A DNA stretch of 64,000 bases from Piezodorus guildinii (lineage: Eukaryota > Arthropoda > Insecta > Hemiptera > Pentatomidae): assembly GCA_023052935.1 (NCBI GenBank), contig CM041292.1, positions 101,286,426-101,350,425 of the forward strand. Direction: 5' to 3'. The notes under the pieces were generated by a model. That model was not told the origin of the DNA. It saw only the letters and a list, made by a program, of their open reading frames with translations, and did not search any database. A program made the translations under genes and the position numbers. Every line of letters begins with the position of its first letter. Within the stretch, counting starts at the first letter, position 1. Shown piece by piece: positions 1-12,620 of this stretch.

Positions 1-775
1 AAAGCAGAGGTTCAAAATAAGGTAACTCATATATAATATAACCATGGAATTGCGAGGATTTCGCATTTATCACTTCATTAAAAAGGATGATTAGAATAAA
101 AAAGAGAAAGAGACCCGTTGGATTTCGTAATCTGTTCCAACATTCTTGATGATTGTTTCAGACTCATCCATAAAGGTTTGGCTCTTATCAGTCATTTCTT
201 GTATTTATCGGCCACATCGGTGTTTCCTAAATATGACGGTTATGATTGTTATGTAACTCACACATTTAAATAAGCTCAGGCGTTTTAATTTTACAAAATT
301 GGAGTTGTATAAGTGTTGAATATTTTACAAGATACGAATACTAATTATAATTGATGAGTTAATAGTAGCTCAATGAATTTTGGAAGTATTATTGAACTAT
401 CATCCTTGACCATTTGTACATATTTATCTTTATATACTACGACACCTCTGGGTTTTTTAAGCAGAAAATAATTAGCATTGCTTTGTTTTAAAACATTTTT
501 CTTTGAAAGAGACGATTTTACGTAAAATTTGATTATTTCTTTAACTGTAAAAAACATCGTACTGCCAACATTTTTTTTTATTGATCAGAACTAGATCTAC
601 TTAGTAACTGATACGCTGAAAATATAGCGCTCCCATATTATTTTCTGTTCACCAAAAGATTTTCCTACATTGAACATCCAACTGAAACTTGATATAGATT
701 ACGGTTCCAAAAGGTCTATGTTCTCCAGTAAAAATTAATTCACCCTATAGTACCAGCAACTTTAGTTTCAATTTA

Positions 776-838
<63 letters not shown>

Positions 839-1149
839 ATTTATAGTATAATTATAAGTTATAGTATTATAATTTATAGTAATTCACAACTTTATTAGAC
901 AAATACGATTAGTAAATGTGTAGGAAGAATACATGTCGTAATAACTTTTAATGGAAGAAGTACTCATTGGCTTTATTAACTAAATTTATAAAAATTAAGA
1001 CATATAAAATCATCATCTAATAAGGCCAGATAGGGAAGAACAAAAAAAAAAAAAGTTCTTCCCAAGCAAGGAGTGAGGGCGTGGAATGAATGGTGTAGTC
1101 AATCCATGCCAACATGAGGAGCGAGGGCAGTAATAGGAAGTGTTCCATT
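1..1149. other. No gene recognised
   Basis: AT-rich, stops in all frames except a 70-codon minus frame at 345-557 without family resemblance. Holds the (AT)n run listed separately. Confidence 0.6.
776..833. repeat. (AT)n microsatellite
   Basis: An alternating AT run of about 55 bp in otherwise featureless DNA. Confidence 0.97.
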
Positions 1150-1660
1150 CAACGTTTCTTCAAAAAATTTTGAAAGGGAGACTAGTATCATCAGCATAGA
1201 ATGGAAAAAAAGGTCGTATAAGGACTTCTTCCCTTGATGACGATGTTCTGCGAGCTTTGAAGGAAGAAACTTCCAGAATAACTGTTTTTGAGCTTGCAGA
1301 GAAACTCAATGTAAGAAAATCGACCATCGATGACCACCTCAAGGCAATTGGGAAGTCGAAAAAAAAACAAAGTTGGGTTTCTCATTCATTAAATATCCTC
1401 CCAAAAAAATCATCGTTATAAAATTCGTTCTTCACTTCATTGTCGAAACAACAAAAACACATTAATGTCAACACCCACCCTACTCTCCTTACCTTTCGCA
1501 AACTCATAACAAGTATTTTAGACATCTCAACCACTTTGTACCAAATAAAAACTATATTAATCAAAGAGCCATATACAATGGGTTTCTTGAATTTATAAAT
1601 TCTAAGGAATCCAAATTACAGAAATGTTTTGCAACTAATAGGGACTGTTTTATTTAAAAA
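1150..1660 (+). pseudogene. Mariner transposase relic
   Basis: The N-terminal helix-turn-helix is readable at 1205-1365 (ITVFELAEKLNVRKSTIDDH, then LKAIGKSKK). The catalytic centre is mostly deleted. The C-terminus follows at 1465-1640 with HPPYSPYLSQTHNKYF and ESKLQKCFATNRD, equivalent to the HPPYSPDLAPSDYHLF block holding the third catalytic Asp (here lost). It is internally deleted with stops. Confidence 0.72.
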
Positions 1661-1679
1661 AAAAAAAAAAAAGGTATAT

Positions 1680-2285
1680 ATTACTGTCACTTACATATTG
1701 ACTACTAAAGGAACGGATTGCGATCGTGAAAATTTTCGAATTCCAGTTTCCAACGGAAATGCATGTTTTATGGTGTCCTGAGTCCAAATAACAATGTCCC
1801 GAAAAAGTCAGTGAGTGTGTGTGTGTGTAGGTGTGATAAGTCCAGCACGAAAAAGAAAAGCTATACAAGAGTGAGATTTCGTATTTAAAACAACTGTACG
1901 CCAGAGAGCACCTTTTTCATCAAAATCTGTTCACTAGAATTCCTACTTAATACTATGCATTTTGCACCATTTTACAATTTTCTCAACAGCGGCTTTTCGA
2001 TTTTTATTAAACTTCCATATCGATGTAAACTTTAATGGGCTTTAATACCATATAGGTTTCATTATGAATGAAATAGTATGACAGGACTCAAATACCAATA
2101 TTTTATTTTATTTTTTCTAAAGTACCTTAATTTTATAGATTCAGAAGAATAACCCATATGATCTTATTAGGATTGATAAAAAGTTAAACGAATTTGATAA
2201 CCGACTAAAAGAGAAATTAACTGTATCTAAAAATTGATTTAATCAACGGAGGTGAGTGAAAGTCGTGAGTTGTGGGCACCAGATT
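1680..2285 (+). mobile_element. TIR element family, copy 1
   Basis: The left end resembles ACTTTCACTTACC (here ATTACTGTCACTTACA) and the right end carries GGTGAGTGAAAGTCGTG followed by TTGTGGGCACCAGATT. A GT microsatellite at about 1814-1830 is shared with other copies. About 600 bp, non-coding. Confidence 0.7.
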
Positions 2286-3519
2286 TTCTTTAAAATTGTA
2301 ATTCTTCATTTTCAAAACAACCGAATGCTAATAAAAATAACAATTAGTTGCTATTAATGAAAATCAAATTGAAAAAAGGTCTAAATTGTATACCATAGGA
2401 AATTTCCTTTTGTAGCAGATAAAGCACGAACTAATAATCATCACGTATTTATTCTTTCTGGCGATAACATCAACTTAGTCCGTGACGATAACTTTTTTTA
2501 ACACAGGTACTGAGAATTATTGTGTTAAAATATCTAATTCATACATGCTTAATTGTCATTACGACATAGCTGTCTAACTAACTAATAAACATATAATAAA
2601 TACCGTTAAAAAAGAAACACATGACTTATTAACATTTTATATATTACTGTTTTATAAATATAAATATGTTCTGCGTCCATAATTATGAGTAAAAAACATA
2701 TTTTCCTTTAATAAAAACTAATCCAAGCATTTTAATATGAAAAAATATATTATTCTAACTAATATTGATGTCAATAAAGCTTTTATTATTATTTAAGCTA
2801 AGAATAAAATATAATACAATCATTATTTAATCCTGCTTTTGCACACATTTACTTTATTCAACAACACAACATTTATCTCTGGCTTTGTATTCTCAATTCA
2901 ATATTATTCATTGTCAACATTTTAGAATGTAAAAACTTTACTTTAACATTTGTTAGTAGTGATTGAGGAAAGTTCGCAATTCAGCCAGGTTCACTGTTCC
3001 TAAAAATTTTACCTCAAGTCAAAAACCATTAAGGAATTTTTTGCCAGTTTTTTCTCATTTAACTCAGTTTAAGTTTTAACTCATTTAATTCATTCCACTT
3101 GACTCAACTTAGCTCATTTTCGGACTCTCACTCCTTCAATCGCCCTGAAGAAGGTCTATAATTTAGGCCGAAACGTCGGCACCATTAAATTAAGTTTACA
3201 CTTAATCGTGTGTTTATTTGGCTGCACCCTCAACCAACTTCCCCATATATACACACAGTTAATCATTCTCACTTTACAAAAAAAAAAATATCAAGTTGTG
3301 CGAAAAAAAACTTCTTCAAAATACTCTTCTGTAATTAACGTTTTTACGGCAACTCATTTGTATAAATGTCAACAATTACTAATCTTCTTCTAAACGATAA
3401 TGTTTTTTTTTACAACTGTAGCATTTCGTTCCTTAGAAATAATTCAGTCGTCAACGCGTGATATTCATATAATTATTTTTTACGAGCTCAACACGATCGG
3501 AACTGGGCATCATTAATGA
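2286..3519. other. Non-coding, AT-rich
   Basis: No coding signal. The hammerhead-like motif at 3142 is the only structured item; sequence on both sides of it (ACTCATTT and ACTCA repeats at 3055-3120) may belong to the same decayed element. Confidence 0.55.
3142..3180 (+). ncRNA. Hammerhead-like motif
   Basis: GCC at 3142-3144 pairs with GGC at 3178-3180 (stem I). The box CTGAAGA (one change from CTGATGA) is at 3145-3151. Stem II GGTCTA/TAGGCC has a 5-nt loop, and GAAAC at 3170-3174 is followed by GTC at 3175-3177. The layout is the same as the motif at 19593. The substituted box position may abolish cleavage. Confidence 0.5.
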
Positions 3520-4265
3520 TTGTAGCGGTGGTTTAAAAAGTTTCAGAAGGGATACTTCATGCTTAAAGATAAAAAAGGTCGTAGAAGAACTCAAAGAAGT
3601 GTCGACCGCCAAAAAAAAAAAAAAATAATCAGCGTTATAAAGTTTTTGCTAGATTTCTTTGCAAAACTATAACATTTTCTGTCCAGAAATGTTACTAGTT
3701 ATTGTAAATATATAAGTGTATATATTAAGAGAACAGAAGACGTTTTGGACAGAGGATCGACAAAGTAGTAGCCGCACAAGATTTACCAAAGCCTGATATC
3801 ACAAAAAAATGGTTATGGTTAGGTACTGTGAGGTGGGCTTCATTAAGTTTGATACACTGCGCCTTCTTAAATCCTGAATAAATCATTAATGCCAAAATGT
3901 ACACGTATTGTGACCAAAGTAATGCATCAGAAACTGACAATAATGAAACCATCTTAGGTCAAGCGGAAGCGGCGCAATTTTTTCATGAAAAACCACAGCC
4001 AAATGTTTTATGTGTGTTCGAGTATGATTATGAAACTTTGCTACAACCGCCCTACTCTCCGGACCTCTCACATACGGATTATAATTTTATAGACACCTGG
4101 ACCCGTACTTATGTTGGGAAAAAATGACAACACAAAGAGAATGGGAAAACGAGTTTTTTGAAATTAATCATAAAGGAAATTCTATTCTGAGGGAATGGAA
4201 ACGTTGCCAACACGTTGGAAGAAATGGATTAATAGTAGTGGAGACTATTTTGATTAAATAAAACA
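3520..4265 (+). pseudogene. Second mariner transposase relic
   Basis: Fragments in shifting frames include a GYFMLKDKKGRRRTQ-like linker near 3545-3600 and LLQPPYSPDLSHTDYNFI at about 4038-4095, with the block of the last catalytic Asp recognisable. The terminal part (REWENEFFEINHKGNSILR, RNGLIVVETILIK) ends near 4262. It is shortly followed by a TIR element at 4283. Confidence 0.75.
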
Positions 4266-4282
4266 GTTGAAAATCTCTCTTT

Positions 4283-4855
4283 TTTACTTTCACTTACCAA
4301 TATATGTAAATATAGTAAAGGTAAGATTGCGATAGTGAAAATTTTCTAACTCCAGTTTTCAACAGAAATGCATGTTTTAGGGTCTCCTGAGTTTTTTTGT
4401 TTTTCCAAAGTACTTTTAATTTTGTACATTCGAAAAAAATAACCACATTACCTTGTTAGCATTGATAAAAAATTTATAAATATGTAAGTGAAATGAATTA
4501 TATATCCAACTAAAGGAGAAAAAAGCAAAAATATGCGTTCACACAATTTTTGTGTTTTTGAATTTAGACAGTAACATAGATGTATAACATACCGTTGGAA
4601 AGGTGAGGCATTTAGAAAAAAAAATTATCTAATAAACGAACTCCTAAAAGTTAACGGAGAGTGATAAAAAGCAGATCAAACTAACTCATTGTCGTAGATA
4701 ATAATATAAAAGATTAATAATAATAAAAGTTCTATCGAAACACAATGTAATTAATCCTTATAAATTTATTTCCATCTTTGACTGTATTTAAAAATTCTCA
4801 AATATATTTTAACAACATAGGTAAGTGAATTTCGTGTGTTGCGCGCACCAGATTT
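4283..4855 (+). mobile_element. TIR element family, copy 2
   Basis: It starts TTTACTTTCACTTACC and ends GGTAAGTGAATTTCGTGTGT plus GCGCGCACCAGATT. The 13-bp ends are inverted repeats of each other. The internal block around ATACCGTTGGAAAGGTGAGG (about 4591) recurs in other copies. About 573 bp, no coding. Confidence 0.78.
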
Positions 4856-4871
4856 TTATTTATTTTTTTAC

Positions 4872-5280
4872 TTAAAAAAATCCAGCTACTATTAATTTTC
4901 TAGGCAATCCAGTATTTCCTATCCTATCGTATCTAATGGCGCTATGGTCTTTGTAGGACCTCAGCCTCCTCAGTGATCCTCCTCCTGACCTGTCTTCGGC
5001 TACCCTCTGCAACCTGCAGCCAACGTAGTCTAGGTCTGCCTTCTTCCACCAGGATGTCCCTCCATCATCATTTTTGGTAGTCTCCCACTTTCCATTCTCT
5101 GTACATGCCCCAGCCATCTTTTCCTCGCACTCTTTAGCGTGGCAACTATATCCGGTGTTTATAGATTTCTAATTTCATTATTTGTCTTAATTTGCCAACG
5201 ATCTCCCTCTTTTGTAGGACCCAAGATTTTGCTGAGAATTTTTCTTTCTCACATGTTTAATAGTCTTTCATCATGGCGAG
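4872..5280 (-). pseudogene. RTE-like LINE C-terminal relic
   Basis: On the minus strand, shifting frames read KRWLGHVQRM-like and LRWLQVAEG-like blocks typical of the region after the RT domain. It abuts the right end of a TIR element copy at about 4855. Strongly decayed. Confidence 0.5.
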
Positions 5281-6296
5281 TTAATGTTAATAAATCCAAT
5301 ATTTACTAAGATTGATTAAAATCAAAAACATATTTTGTTCCGATGAAACTAGTAATCAACAAGGTGAATTTCAATAATCTTGGTAATTATTAGCATTACA
5401 GATGTCTAATACCGAATGTCTAATAATCTTATAGGTTCAAATAAGGACTATTTTTGAATCTCTATGTTATTTCCTTTCGACCCATGAATTCTGAGTTAAA
5501 TGAGAAAAACATGTAAAAAATACCTGTAGTGTAATTTTTAAATATTTTGAGGCCTAATTTTACAAGAAATGCATCCGTTCTGGACAGCAAGTCTTGACGT
5601 TACTTGTTGTACTTGATGAGGATTATCGATTAAGGATATCAGTGTCTATACATCCTTCCGTCGAATAAAAGTTAACTTGGCTCCTATAAATCTCCTTAAA
5701 ATTTAATTTATATCATTTTTCATAATTGCACGTTGTTTGTTTTTTTCATTAATTTTACTATCCATCGTTTATTGCAAACAAAAAAATGTTTATTTGATTT
5801 AGTAAAATAAAACTTGCTAGCAAAAATTATTTTAGGATCATGAGAAGTGCAGTTTCATTATCAACTGTAGCCACTAAAGTAAGGTCATGTTCTTATAAGT
5901 GTTACGTGAATATATGGAACAGATGGGTTCCCCAGTACACAGCAAATTGAAACTCATTTCCTGCGCTAAATCATTAAAAAAGAAAAACCCAAATCGATGA
6001 AATAGTTGTACGGTTTTATAAAATACCGTTATGTTTTCTAAAGCCAACATTGTGATTTGGAAGTTAATAAGTGTAAGACAATAAGATGTATGTAAGATAA
6101 GGCTTAAGAGCTCAGGTATTTCAGCAAGATCCTTGAGACGATCAAAGTTGTAGGTTTAGTAGGCACTCCAAACTTGACCCTCAAGGAGGCTATAGAGACC
6201 ACTTAAGATCCTATTCCTAGAAGTCTCAAGTTGAAGCTAGTGGGAAATGTATTTTCCGGTCTTGGAAAAGGCAGTGTCTAGTCCTTATTTCAAACA
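5281..6296. other. No feature recognised
   Basis: AT-rich sequence with short frames only; nothing similar to the repeat families described here was found. Confidence 0.5.
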
Positions 6297-7308
6297 TTAA
6301 GTCCAAGAGGGCCGAAAAATGCGTATTAAATTTTGAATGTGATTTTCATCAACTTGTACAATATTTTTTTTGTATCCCCTTCAAACTGGTCGAAATAAGA
6401 AATGGCGGCCATCCAAAACGGTCCAAATCCAGGAATTGATCGAATTTTAACGCTATGAAAGTAAATATTACAGAAACCAATCATGATAATATAAATTATA
6501 TGGACATTGAATAAGCTTTAATTTCAAACCTGATAGACATCTATAGGTCTTATAGGTACCGAGATGTCTTTGCCCGTGTAATGTATTGTCTTAAACAGAG
6601 GAATTGATCGACTTTTAACATTGTTCAGCCCGAAATCATAGAAACCGCTCATTTTACCAAAATACCCGTAATATTAAAAATTAACTAGCGCCTAATAAGG
6701 TGTAATATGCGAGGTGACAGGCGGTTGTAGTTCTTATAGGTGTCGAGATATATTTGTCCTTATAATATATTGAGTCCTTAATACGAGAATTGACCTAATT
6801 TTATGGACAAAGATATCTCGGTACCTGTAAGATCTACAGACATCAAAATATGAAATTAAAGATAATTCAATGTCCAATAATTTATATTATAATGAGTATT
6901 TTCGTATAATGCTTGGTTTCTGTAATATTTGCTTTCATAAAGTTAAAATTAAATCAATTTTCGTAGTTAGATCACAATGTATTAGGTATATGGACAAAGA
7001 TATCTCGATACCTTTAAGACCTATTAGACGTCTAACAGCTCTCGAACCGAAGCTTATTTAATGTCCATTAATTAACTTTATAAGGAGTATTTTGTACAAT
7101 GCTTGGTTTCTGTAATATTTACCTTTATAATGTTAAAATGAGGTCAATTCCTGGATTTGTTCCGTATTGGATGGCTGCCATTTTTGATTCAGACCAGTTT
7201 GAGGTGGCAGAAAAAAACAAATTTCTCGTACAAGTTGGCTAAAATGTGAAAATCACATTAAATATCATCTTCTTTAAATGAGCATTTTTCGTCCTATTGG
7301 ACTAATAA
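6297..7308. repeat. 1-kb foldback element with internal repeats
   Basis: Outer arms are inverted repeats: TTAAGTCCAAGAGGGCCGAA at 6298 against the complement of TTCGTCCTATTGGACTAAT near 7290. Pairing continues inward through the GAAATGGCGGCC / GGCTGCCATTT blocks. Inside, a unit of about 180 bp (GGAATTGATCGA..., TAAATATTACAG..., ATGGACATTGAATAAGCTTT, TAGGTACCGAGAT) occurs about twice direct on the left and twice inverted on the right. No convincing protein is encoded. TA-like flanks fit a DNA transposon, but no clear duplication is seen. Confidence 0.7.
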
Positions 7309-8598
7309 CACCATTCGTGATACCAACAGGTTTGTCTGGTCAATAAAACAAAGCAGGCATCATTTTGTAGAAGATCATGGGAAAGAGGTTAAAATAGGCC
7401 GCCGAAATTATTAGAAACCAACCCTGAAGAAGCAGCTAATTTTTTTATTGATCTAACTTATCTATGGACTGAACCGTCTTAAGACAACGAAGGGGAAGGC
7501 TTTGTAAGGGGAATTACAATACATCTGATTGGTAATCGTACTTAAGTACTTGATCCTATATACGGGGCGATCCTGAAGAATAATATATCCTACATTGAAA
7601 ATGTAGATATATTAGGAGACTACGTGTTATAAAAGCAGAGAGTTAATATAGAATTCGATAAACTAAATTTCGAACAGCGTATATTTGAAAATTTTATTTG
7701 AAGTTTTAAAAAATTCCACGAATTTATATTACATCACAAAATTATTAATTTAAAATCTATATTGCATTTAAGAGACAAACTCTTTCGAGCATAAATCATT
7801 TTACAACTCTCTAAATATAAACAGGTGTTTTCAAATATAATTAGATTTGAATTAAGTTTGGAAAATAATTGGAGAGAGAAAAATGAATCATTGTTTATGA
7901 TTAGGACCACCTCTGTCCGAAAATAGCTTAAAAATATAACATAAATGATTAATTTACCATTGATAATTTGATTTTTAGAGATGATCGTAGAATTGGCATA
8001 GAAAATCCTCTATTAAGTCAGTTTCATAGGATACTGTTTTCGCTTAAGAGTTCGAGCTGAAAATCGGGTGACATTGCGAATTACAGCTTAATAGAACTTC
8101 AATGTCTTTCCTTGATTTTCGGACTATATAAATATTTAAGACTATAACACCTTATCAAATATTTAAGAATGATAAATTTTTGGAAAAAAATATGAATAAA
8201 TATAATGGTCTTTTAAAACTATACAAACCGATTTCATAAAATATTATTAAATTTCAATTAATGGCGGTACATTAGCTTTCCTTTTTAATAACATACTATT
8301 TTCATACTTAGGAATAGTTCAATATTTAGGAAAATGTAGGGATGATGATTACAATTTTTTTTTCTCCGATTCTATTTAGTTCAAGTCTTTATCTAATGTA
8401 ATTATTGCTATTATTCGGAATCCACTTGACCACACTTCATGAGTTAGTTAAATGTTAAATGAAATTCATGGAAAATTTGACGGAAAACATATTCTATGAC
8501 TAAGGAAGGGAAAAGTCAGAGGAAAGGTATTGTAAAAATGCATACGTACAAGCTATAAAAAAAAAAACATTTCTTCAATCGATAGTAAGACATCTCAG
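7309..8598. other. No feature recognised
   Basis: AT-rich, no coding signal, no clear repeat. Confidence 0.5.
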
Positions 8599-8608
8599 TA
8601 TGAGAAAT

Positions 8609-8904
8609 CTTAAAACCTGTATCACTACAACCCTTGAAGGCTCAGTACATTCACAGATTTCGTACTGTTTCTAGGCCAAAAGTCATGCAATTAGGTGAGT
8701 AGACAGACCTTGACGCTCGGCCGTCAGGTTTCCCCCATTTTTCGGGTTCCAACTTTATAGAGGCTGGGTCTGCCCCAGGAGGGTCTCCATATCCTAAGGT
8801 CACTGAATTAACAGAATTAATAATATTCTGCCACAGCTGGGATTCGAACCCAGGACCCCAAGAACAGTAGACTAGATCTCTATCCACTACATCACGCCGC
8901 TCCT
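8609..8904 (-). mobile_element. tRNA-derived SINE with ~10-bp TSD
   Basis: TATGAGAAAT flanks it at 8599-8608 and 8905-8914. On the minus strand the head has an A-box-like GCGTGATGTAGTGGATAG and a B box TGGGTTCGAATCCC (complement of 8839-8852), i.e. an RNA polymerase III promoter of tRNA type. The body is unique, without coding capacity. Not a tRNA gene: the head cannot be folded convincingly into a full cloverleaf. Confidence 0.78.
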
Positions 8905-9281
8905 TATGAGAAATTTAAATTAACAATTTTCCCAACACTCGTTAAAAAATACAGGATTGTTATAGAAAGACTGGTCTAGCGAATGGTGAAATAAATCTGT
9001 AACTATTTTATTCTCCGTGAAATTTTACAAAGCTATATCTGACAAATTAAATACCCAAAATAAAAGTTTATAAACAAAATCAGTGACTGAAAATTAACAA
9101 TAATATAAAATAGTTAAACTCTGTGTGAAAATTGGAAATACATTGTTAAGAAATTGGATGTAAAGGCCCCTACTCCTCTAAGGACACGCCCCCAATGCCT
9201 ATTAGCCCCGCCTTCTAGGCTACAAATTTTCTGATAGATTTCCCTACTCCTTATACAGGAGGAATCAATGAGGGAAAACAC

Positions 9282-9324
9282 TTTATAACCACCCAGTCAT
9301 CCACTCACGCCTGTATTTGACAAC
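9282..9324 (+). promoter_or_regulatory. Possible core promoter of yellow
   Basis: TTTATAA at 9282-9288 lies about 37 bp before the ATG and the sequence after it (CAGTCAT and CACTCA) resembles arthropod initiators. A start site near 9312 would leave a very short leader. This rests on position and motif alone; an upstream non-coding exon is possible. Confidence 0.3.
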
Positions 9325-9361
9325 ATGAATGCTTTGGCCATCTTCGGAGTCTGTTTTCTCG
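9325..9361 (+). CDS. yellow: yellow exon 1 (signal peptide start)
   Basis: ATG at 9325 begins MNALAIFGVCFL and a strong donor (G|GTGAGT) follows 9361. The first base of a glycine codon is completed by exon 2. The joined N-terminus is hydrophobic with small residues, as expected of a signal peptide. It is too short to score as an ORF, and was chosen because phase, donor and signal-peptide character all fit exon 2. Confidence 0.82.
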
Positions 9362-11463
9362 GTGAGTGACTTATATAATTAATAGCTATATTATATTTAA
9401 CTGAATACAAAGATACTCAATTTCGTAATTATAGATAGTTACAAGTTCTTATTTGTAGCTATGAACAAGAAGCCCCTTTTAAGTTCCTACCAAAGGACGG
9501 CATAACCAAAGTTTATATAAATATTTTTGAAACCTCATAAAGGGCCATCTGCCGGGTATGAACTCGTGACCTTGACAATCGAAGGTTCACACGTTGCCAC
9601 TACACCACAGGGGACCTCTCCGGTTATATTTTTACTTAAACTTATTTAAAAAAATTATATTTATTTAAATTTACAACTCTATTATTGAATTTATCAATAT
9701 GAGGAAACCATGACACACTTATAAGAAAATACCCATTGCCAGAATTAAAAAAATATACAGGATGATCAGGAACCGAAGAGGATAATAGGAAAAAAGAAGT
9801 CCCTAGTGGATTAGGGAGAGAATGGAGTTCGACATGGAAGGAGAAGTACCTGATCCGGGCCAAGTCAGCTACATATGGAATATTAATGTCATTATGTATG
9901 AGGTTTTTTCGTGACCAAGGAGCATTATGGATTTTAGATTGAAAAATTTGGATACGAGAGGAATAGAATTATTAGAGCTCCAAAACTCAATTCTATAAAT
10001 TTAGATTAGTCTTATGTAGATGGACAGCTATTGTAGCTGAGAGGAAGGTTTACCGTTGATCTATTAAATGTTGAAGTAGCCGAAAACGGCAAGCAGTTTC
10101 TTGTCGTTATAGTCTTGTATGAGGATTCCATTTTGGACGTTTGTCAAGATGGAGTTCTATAGGTATAAGAACTGTTCAAGAGGGACTAGTTGAGTGTCAT
10201 TAAGTCATACTCTACGGCAGAAAGTCATAGATTTGAGACGAAGGACAAAGGTTATTTTGTGGGATTTGTTGAAATTTATTTTTATTCTCCAGTTATGAAA
10301 CCATACTACCAGGTCTTTGATGTGGACTTGTAGAGTATGGTTGGTAACAAATGGATCATTATTGACTGATAACACGCAGGTATCATTAGGATAAGTAGGA
10401 AGGAAAGTGTTTGTATGAGTTTGGATATAAACTGTATAGACTGTGTAAAGAATAGGTCCTGTCTATAATATAAAATAATATATAATAGAATACATATAAT
10501 AATAGAATAGGATACTGAGGAACACCAGTGGACTGAGTAATAAGGGTTGGTAGGAACTATTGTGATTTATTTTGAAGGATCTGTTGGTGAGGTAGGATTG
10601 AATGATGAGGAAGTATGTAGGAGAGAGGAAAGTTAAGAAGTAATCACATTTATAAATCCATATACATGAATCCGAAGGGTAAAAAAAAATAAATTGAAAC
10701 CTCAACGATCAATCTAACTTTGCCAGAATACCGTTTTTTGATCAATTTTTCCCATTTTAGTTATGTACCTATATGCAAAAGGAATGTTTTGAGCAAAAGC
10801 TATGAATGATAACGAAATACACGTACGTAACCATTCCCTCCATAACTGTTGCTGTCCAATGACTTATAACTAGTAGAAGTACTTTTTTTGCAGAATAAAT
10901 ATTAACTTGAATCATCAATGGTTGACCGTGAGATGATATGAATGAAAAGATGGTTCTGTTGAATGATTCAGCTTCCTTACTTTTTGGAGAGGAGCCCTGA
11001 TGAAGAGCCGCAACGTTAGTTTCTTCATTGTTTTTATATTTATTTTTTTACCGCCACTCGAACCATCCTCTTCCTTCATATAAATATTAACATTTTGTTT
11101 CTGGTCAAATCGTAAGTTTCTAATAGTTTTTACTTTTCAAAATCAATATGCATTGTTGTATGATATCGTGCCTATCAGTTAAGTCATGTTTCATGATAGA
11201 CTTCCCCCATAAAAAAAACTAGTTTCAGGAATATTTATTGCCAATATATTTGCCAAATATAAATACGTATTTTTTTTTTTTTTTAATACTCATGCCTAAA
11301 TGCACTGGACTATACAGGAATAATTTGAGTTCGGGCAAATTAGTACATACCGTTAGTCAGGATCAAACAGAATTATGATTCTGAATTAAAATTCATCGCT
11401 ATAATTATGTATTTGTAGGACCTGTGAACCACGTGAAAGAAAAAAATAAAATTATATATATAA

Positions 11464-11520
<57 letters not shown>

Positions 11521-12556
11521 AACTACTTATAGTAGCCCATTAATGTAATTAGTGTCAGTCAAGCTGATAACTAAACCATTTAAGAGCACCCATAGACATG
11601 GCAAAAGACAATAAGAGCTGAGGGCTCTATCGCTATGCTGCTAATTATGTAAATTTTTTTAAAGAACTATTTAACATAACGTGACTACTTTAACTTAAAT
11701 AAGAATAAGCGTCCTGTATATTTTATTTGAATTACGATATTAACAGCCTTTGGAATACAATCCATCTTCAAATCCCAAATTTTCTGTTAATGACTTGAAA
11801 AAAATGACTGTATTCATGTCTTATCCAATAAAGTTTTTTAATGATTTTCACAATATAGAACTCTAGAAAAACAAACAACAATGATATTTATGATAGTAAC
11901 TAAAAAACTTATCAAAGTGGAATTTCTTAGCCTGCCATTTCGTCACAGTGCAGCCATTTTGTTTAGGGAAGGAGATAACTTTTTTGTATTCAATAGAATA
12001 GAATAGAATTTATTGTTAAGGATTTACAATATCTTACAGATCAAACAAGTATAGATAATATTATTTCACTTTTATGAGTCTAGTTTATCATAACTATTCA
12101 CTTACTTAACTCATGACAAAACGTTAATAATTTAATACAGTCTACCCTCTAATTAATATTTATCTCCGTGATAAATATAAAATATAAATTATTAACTGAG
12201 TTGGCCAATGAATATTCTCGATCATAACTAGACACCAGATTTTCGAGCAGTAAAAAGCTGGAAAACGTGCAGTAAAAACCTCGAATCGTCCATTAAAAAG
12301 TCGGGCATGTAGAACAGGCTATTAGAAATGAATTGTTTACAAAAAGTGTAGGTTTCTTTGGCTTTGAAGTAAAATATTTTGTGCCCTAGGAAAGACTTGA
12401 TAAATTCAGTATTCAAAACTCTTAACCAACCAACCAATCGATCTTAGTTTTTTCATGTAGACTGTAAACATCAAATAGGTCTCAGGAATGGAAATATCGA
12501 AGCTGGTGATAGATTTATACATGGGAAATTTAAGAATAGATAGATGTCAGTCGAAT

Positions 12557-12620
<64 letters not shown>

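Noticed and set aside
345..557. 70-codon minus-strand frame
   Set aside because: No recognised motif, no neighbours, and length is expected by chance in AT-rich DNA.
8839..8904. Possible tRNA gene on the minus strand
   Set aside because: A and B boxes are present but it is followed by a long body and flanked by a target duplication, which makes it a SINE.
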